From: Companilactobacillus hulinensis
GTDB taxonomy: Bacteria; Bacillota; Bacilli; Lactobacillales; Lactobacillaceae
Direction of reading: 5' to 3'
DNA length: 64,000 nucleotides
NCBI RefSeq assembly: GCF_003946555.1
Contig: NZ_RHOO01000001.1
Location: forward strand, 124,001 to 188,000
Position 1 is the stretch's first letter. Each line of letters starts with the position of its first letter. A program made the translations under genes and the position numbers. The notes beneath the pieces were generated by a model. The model saw nothing but the letters and a program-made list of their open reading frames with translations. It did not search any database and was not told the origin of the DNA. This document shows, piece by piece, positions 63,534 to 64,000 of the stretch.

Positions 63534-64000
63534 AATTTTTGCCACATAATTTGGTCAAAATCGATCCTGAGGAGTTTTTTAGTGATGAAAAAAAGCCGAA
63601 ATGGGTAGTCGATAGTTTGGCCAAAGTACCATTAGTGATAATCCGTCGTGGAAATGTTGTTGATGGCAAAGTACCAGTAGGTGTCAGAGGTGTTAAGCGT
63701 GAACAAAGATTTGCTGGATATATTCCTACTACTGCAGTAGTAAGTGGCTCAGTAATCACGCCGCATGCTTTGATAAATAATTCTTGGGAAGATTTACCTG
63801 ATGAAAGGCATGAGTTACCAGCAATTAAAGCATTGCCGAAGGTTGCGGAAATTCTGAAATCCTATAATTGGGGAATTAGTGGAAGTGTTGGATTCGAATT
63901 GGCTAGTGGACAAGCTACTGCCAAAATGAGTAGTGACTTGGATTTGATTTGGTATGAGAGTCAGCGATTATCTCGGATAGAGGCTGTTGATTTGTTGAAG
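63521..64000 (+). CDS. mdcG: Phosphoribosyl-dephospho-CoA transferase, N-terminal part
   Basis: MdcG attaches the CoA-derived prosthetic arm to the carrier MdcC. 160 codons are visible and the frame is open to the window end, so the gene is cut off; the full protein is usually about 200-210 residues. The ATG at 63521 (MERIEFLPHNLVKIDP) overlaps mdcDE by 13 bases. The nucleotidyltransferase-like motif is WGISGSVGFELASG followed by SSDLDLIW, with the two Asp expected to bind metal. It completes the cofactor machinery; a malonate transporter would be expected downstream. Confidence 0.88.
   Translation, partial: MERIEFLPHNLVKIDPEEFFSDEKKPKWVVDSLAKVPLVIIRRGNVVDGKVPVGVRGVKREQRFAGYIPTTAVVSGSVITPHALINNSWEDLPDERHELPAIKALPKVAEILKSYNWGISGSVGFELASGQATAKMSSDLDLIWYESQRLSRIEAVDLLK

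Overview
The window looks like a chromosomal segment of a low-GC Gram-positive lactic acid bacterium of the former genus Lactobacillus. I would guess a Companilactobacillus-type species, but this is inference from gene order and protein style, not a database match. Grounds: the order rodZ-pgsA-cinA-recA-rny, tagO-yvyE-comFA-comFC-hpf-secA-prfB, phoPR/pst/phoU/hprK/lgt/trxB and uvrBA/rapZ-yvcK-whiA/clpP is the Bacillota core order of lactobacilli. Strong AGGAGG-like ribosome sites, frequent TTG starts, SLAP and LPXTG surface proteins and AT-rich spacers fit as well. No rRNA, tRNA, transposase, phage module or CRISPR array was seen.

Layout. 1-5.5 kb: tail of a YmfI-type reductase, rodZ, pgsA, a short one-domain cinA, recA with a LexA-type box, and RNase Y. 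5.6-6.05 kb: a 0.5-kb spacer holding two inverted copies of a folded ~170-bp element. 6.1-14.4 kb: tagO, yvyE (opposite strand), the comFA-comFC DNA-uptake pair, hpf, secA, and prfB with its programmed +1 frameshift. 14.4-26.2 kb: a phosphate block, phoPR and then pstS-C-A-B-B-phoU, interrupted by three secreted peptidoglycan hydrolases with SLAP-like wall-binding tails (one amidase, two tandem GH73 glucosaminidases), followed by pspC and yvlD-like membrane genes. 26.3-31.4 kb: hprK-lgt, trxB, a small XRE regulator and the phosphoglucomutase gene. 31.5-37.1 kb: a large LPQTG adhesin with five CnaB/SpaA repeats, and a phosphodiesterase-transporter pair. 37.2-46 kb: uvrB-uvrA, a self-regulated XRE/membrane-protein pair, rapZ-yvcK-whiA. 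46.1-51.8 kb (minus strand): a two-gene ABC exporter, a large polytopic membrane protein, a second inverted pair of the folded element, and a drug-type MFS exporter. 52.1-55.2 kb: a secreted-protein locus with a WxL-like protein and a 62-residue basic protein. 55.2-57.1 kb (minus): clpP under a CIRCE operator and a membrane acyltransferase. 57.2-64 kb: a LysR regulator divergent from a malonate decarboxylase operon mdcH-A-B-C-DE-G, with beta and gamma subunits fused and mdcG running off the end.

How parts work together: PhoPR should sense phosphate limitation and drive pst/phoU; a TATACA-N5-TATACA repeat before pstS is the candidate PhoP site. recA and uvrB carry LexA-like boxes and form an SOS set. 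The mdc operon encodes the enzyme subunits plus the machinery (MdcB, MdcG, MdcH) that makes, attaches and malonylates its special prosthetic group.

The least explained signal is the family of four folded elements (5625-5793, 5871-6050, 49893-50057, 50182-50359). They occur as two inverted pairs 44 kb apart. They share loop and junction sequences while their stems differ in sequence but stay complementary, which is the mark of selection on structure.
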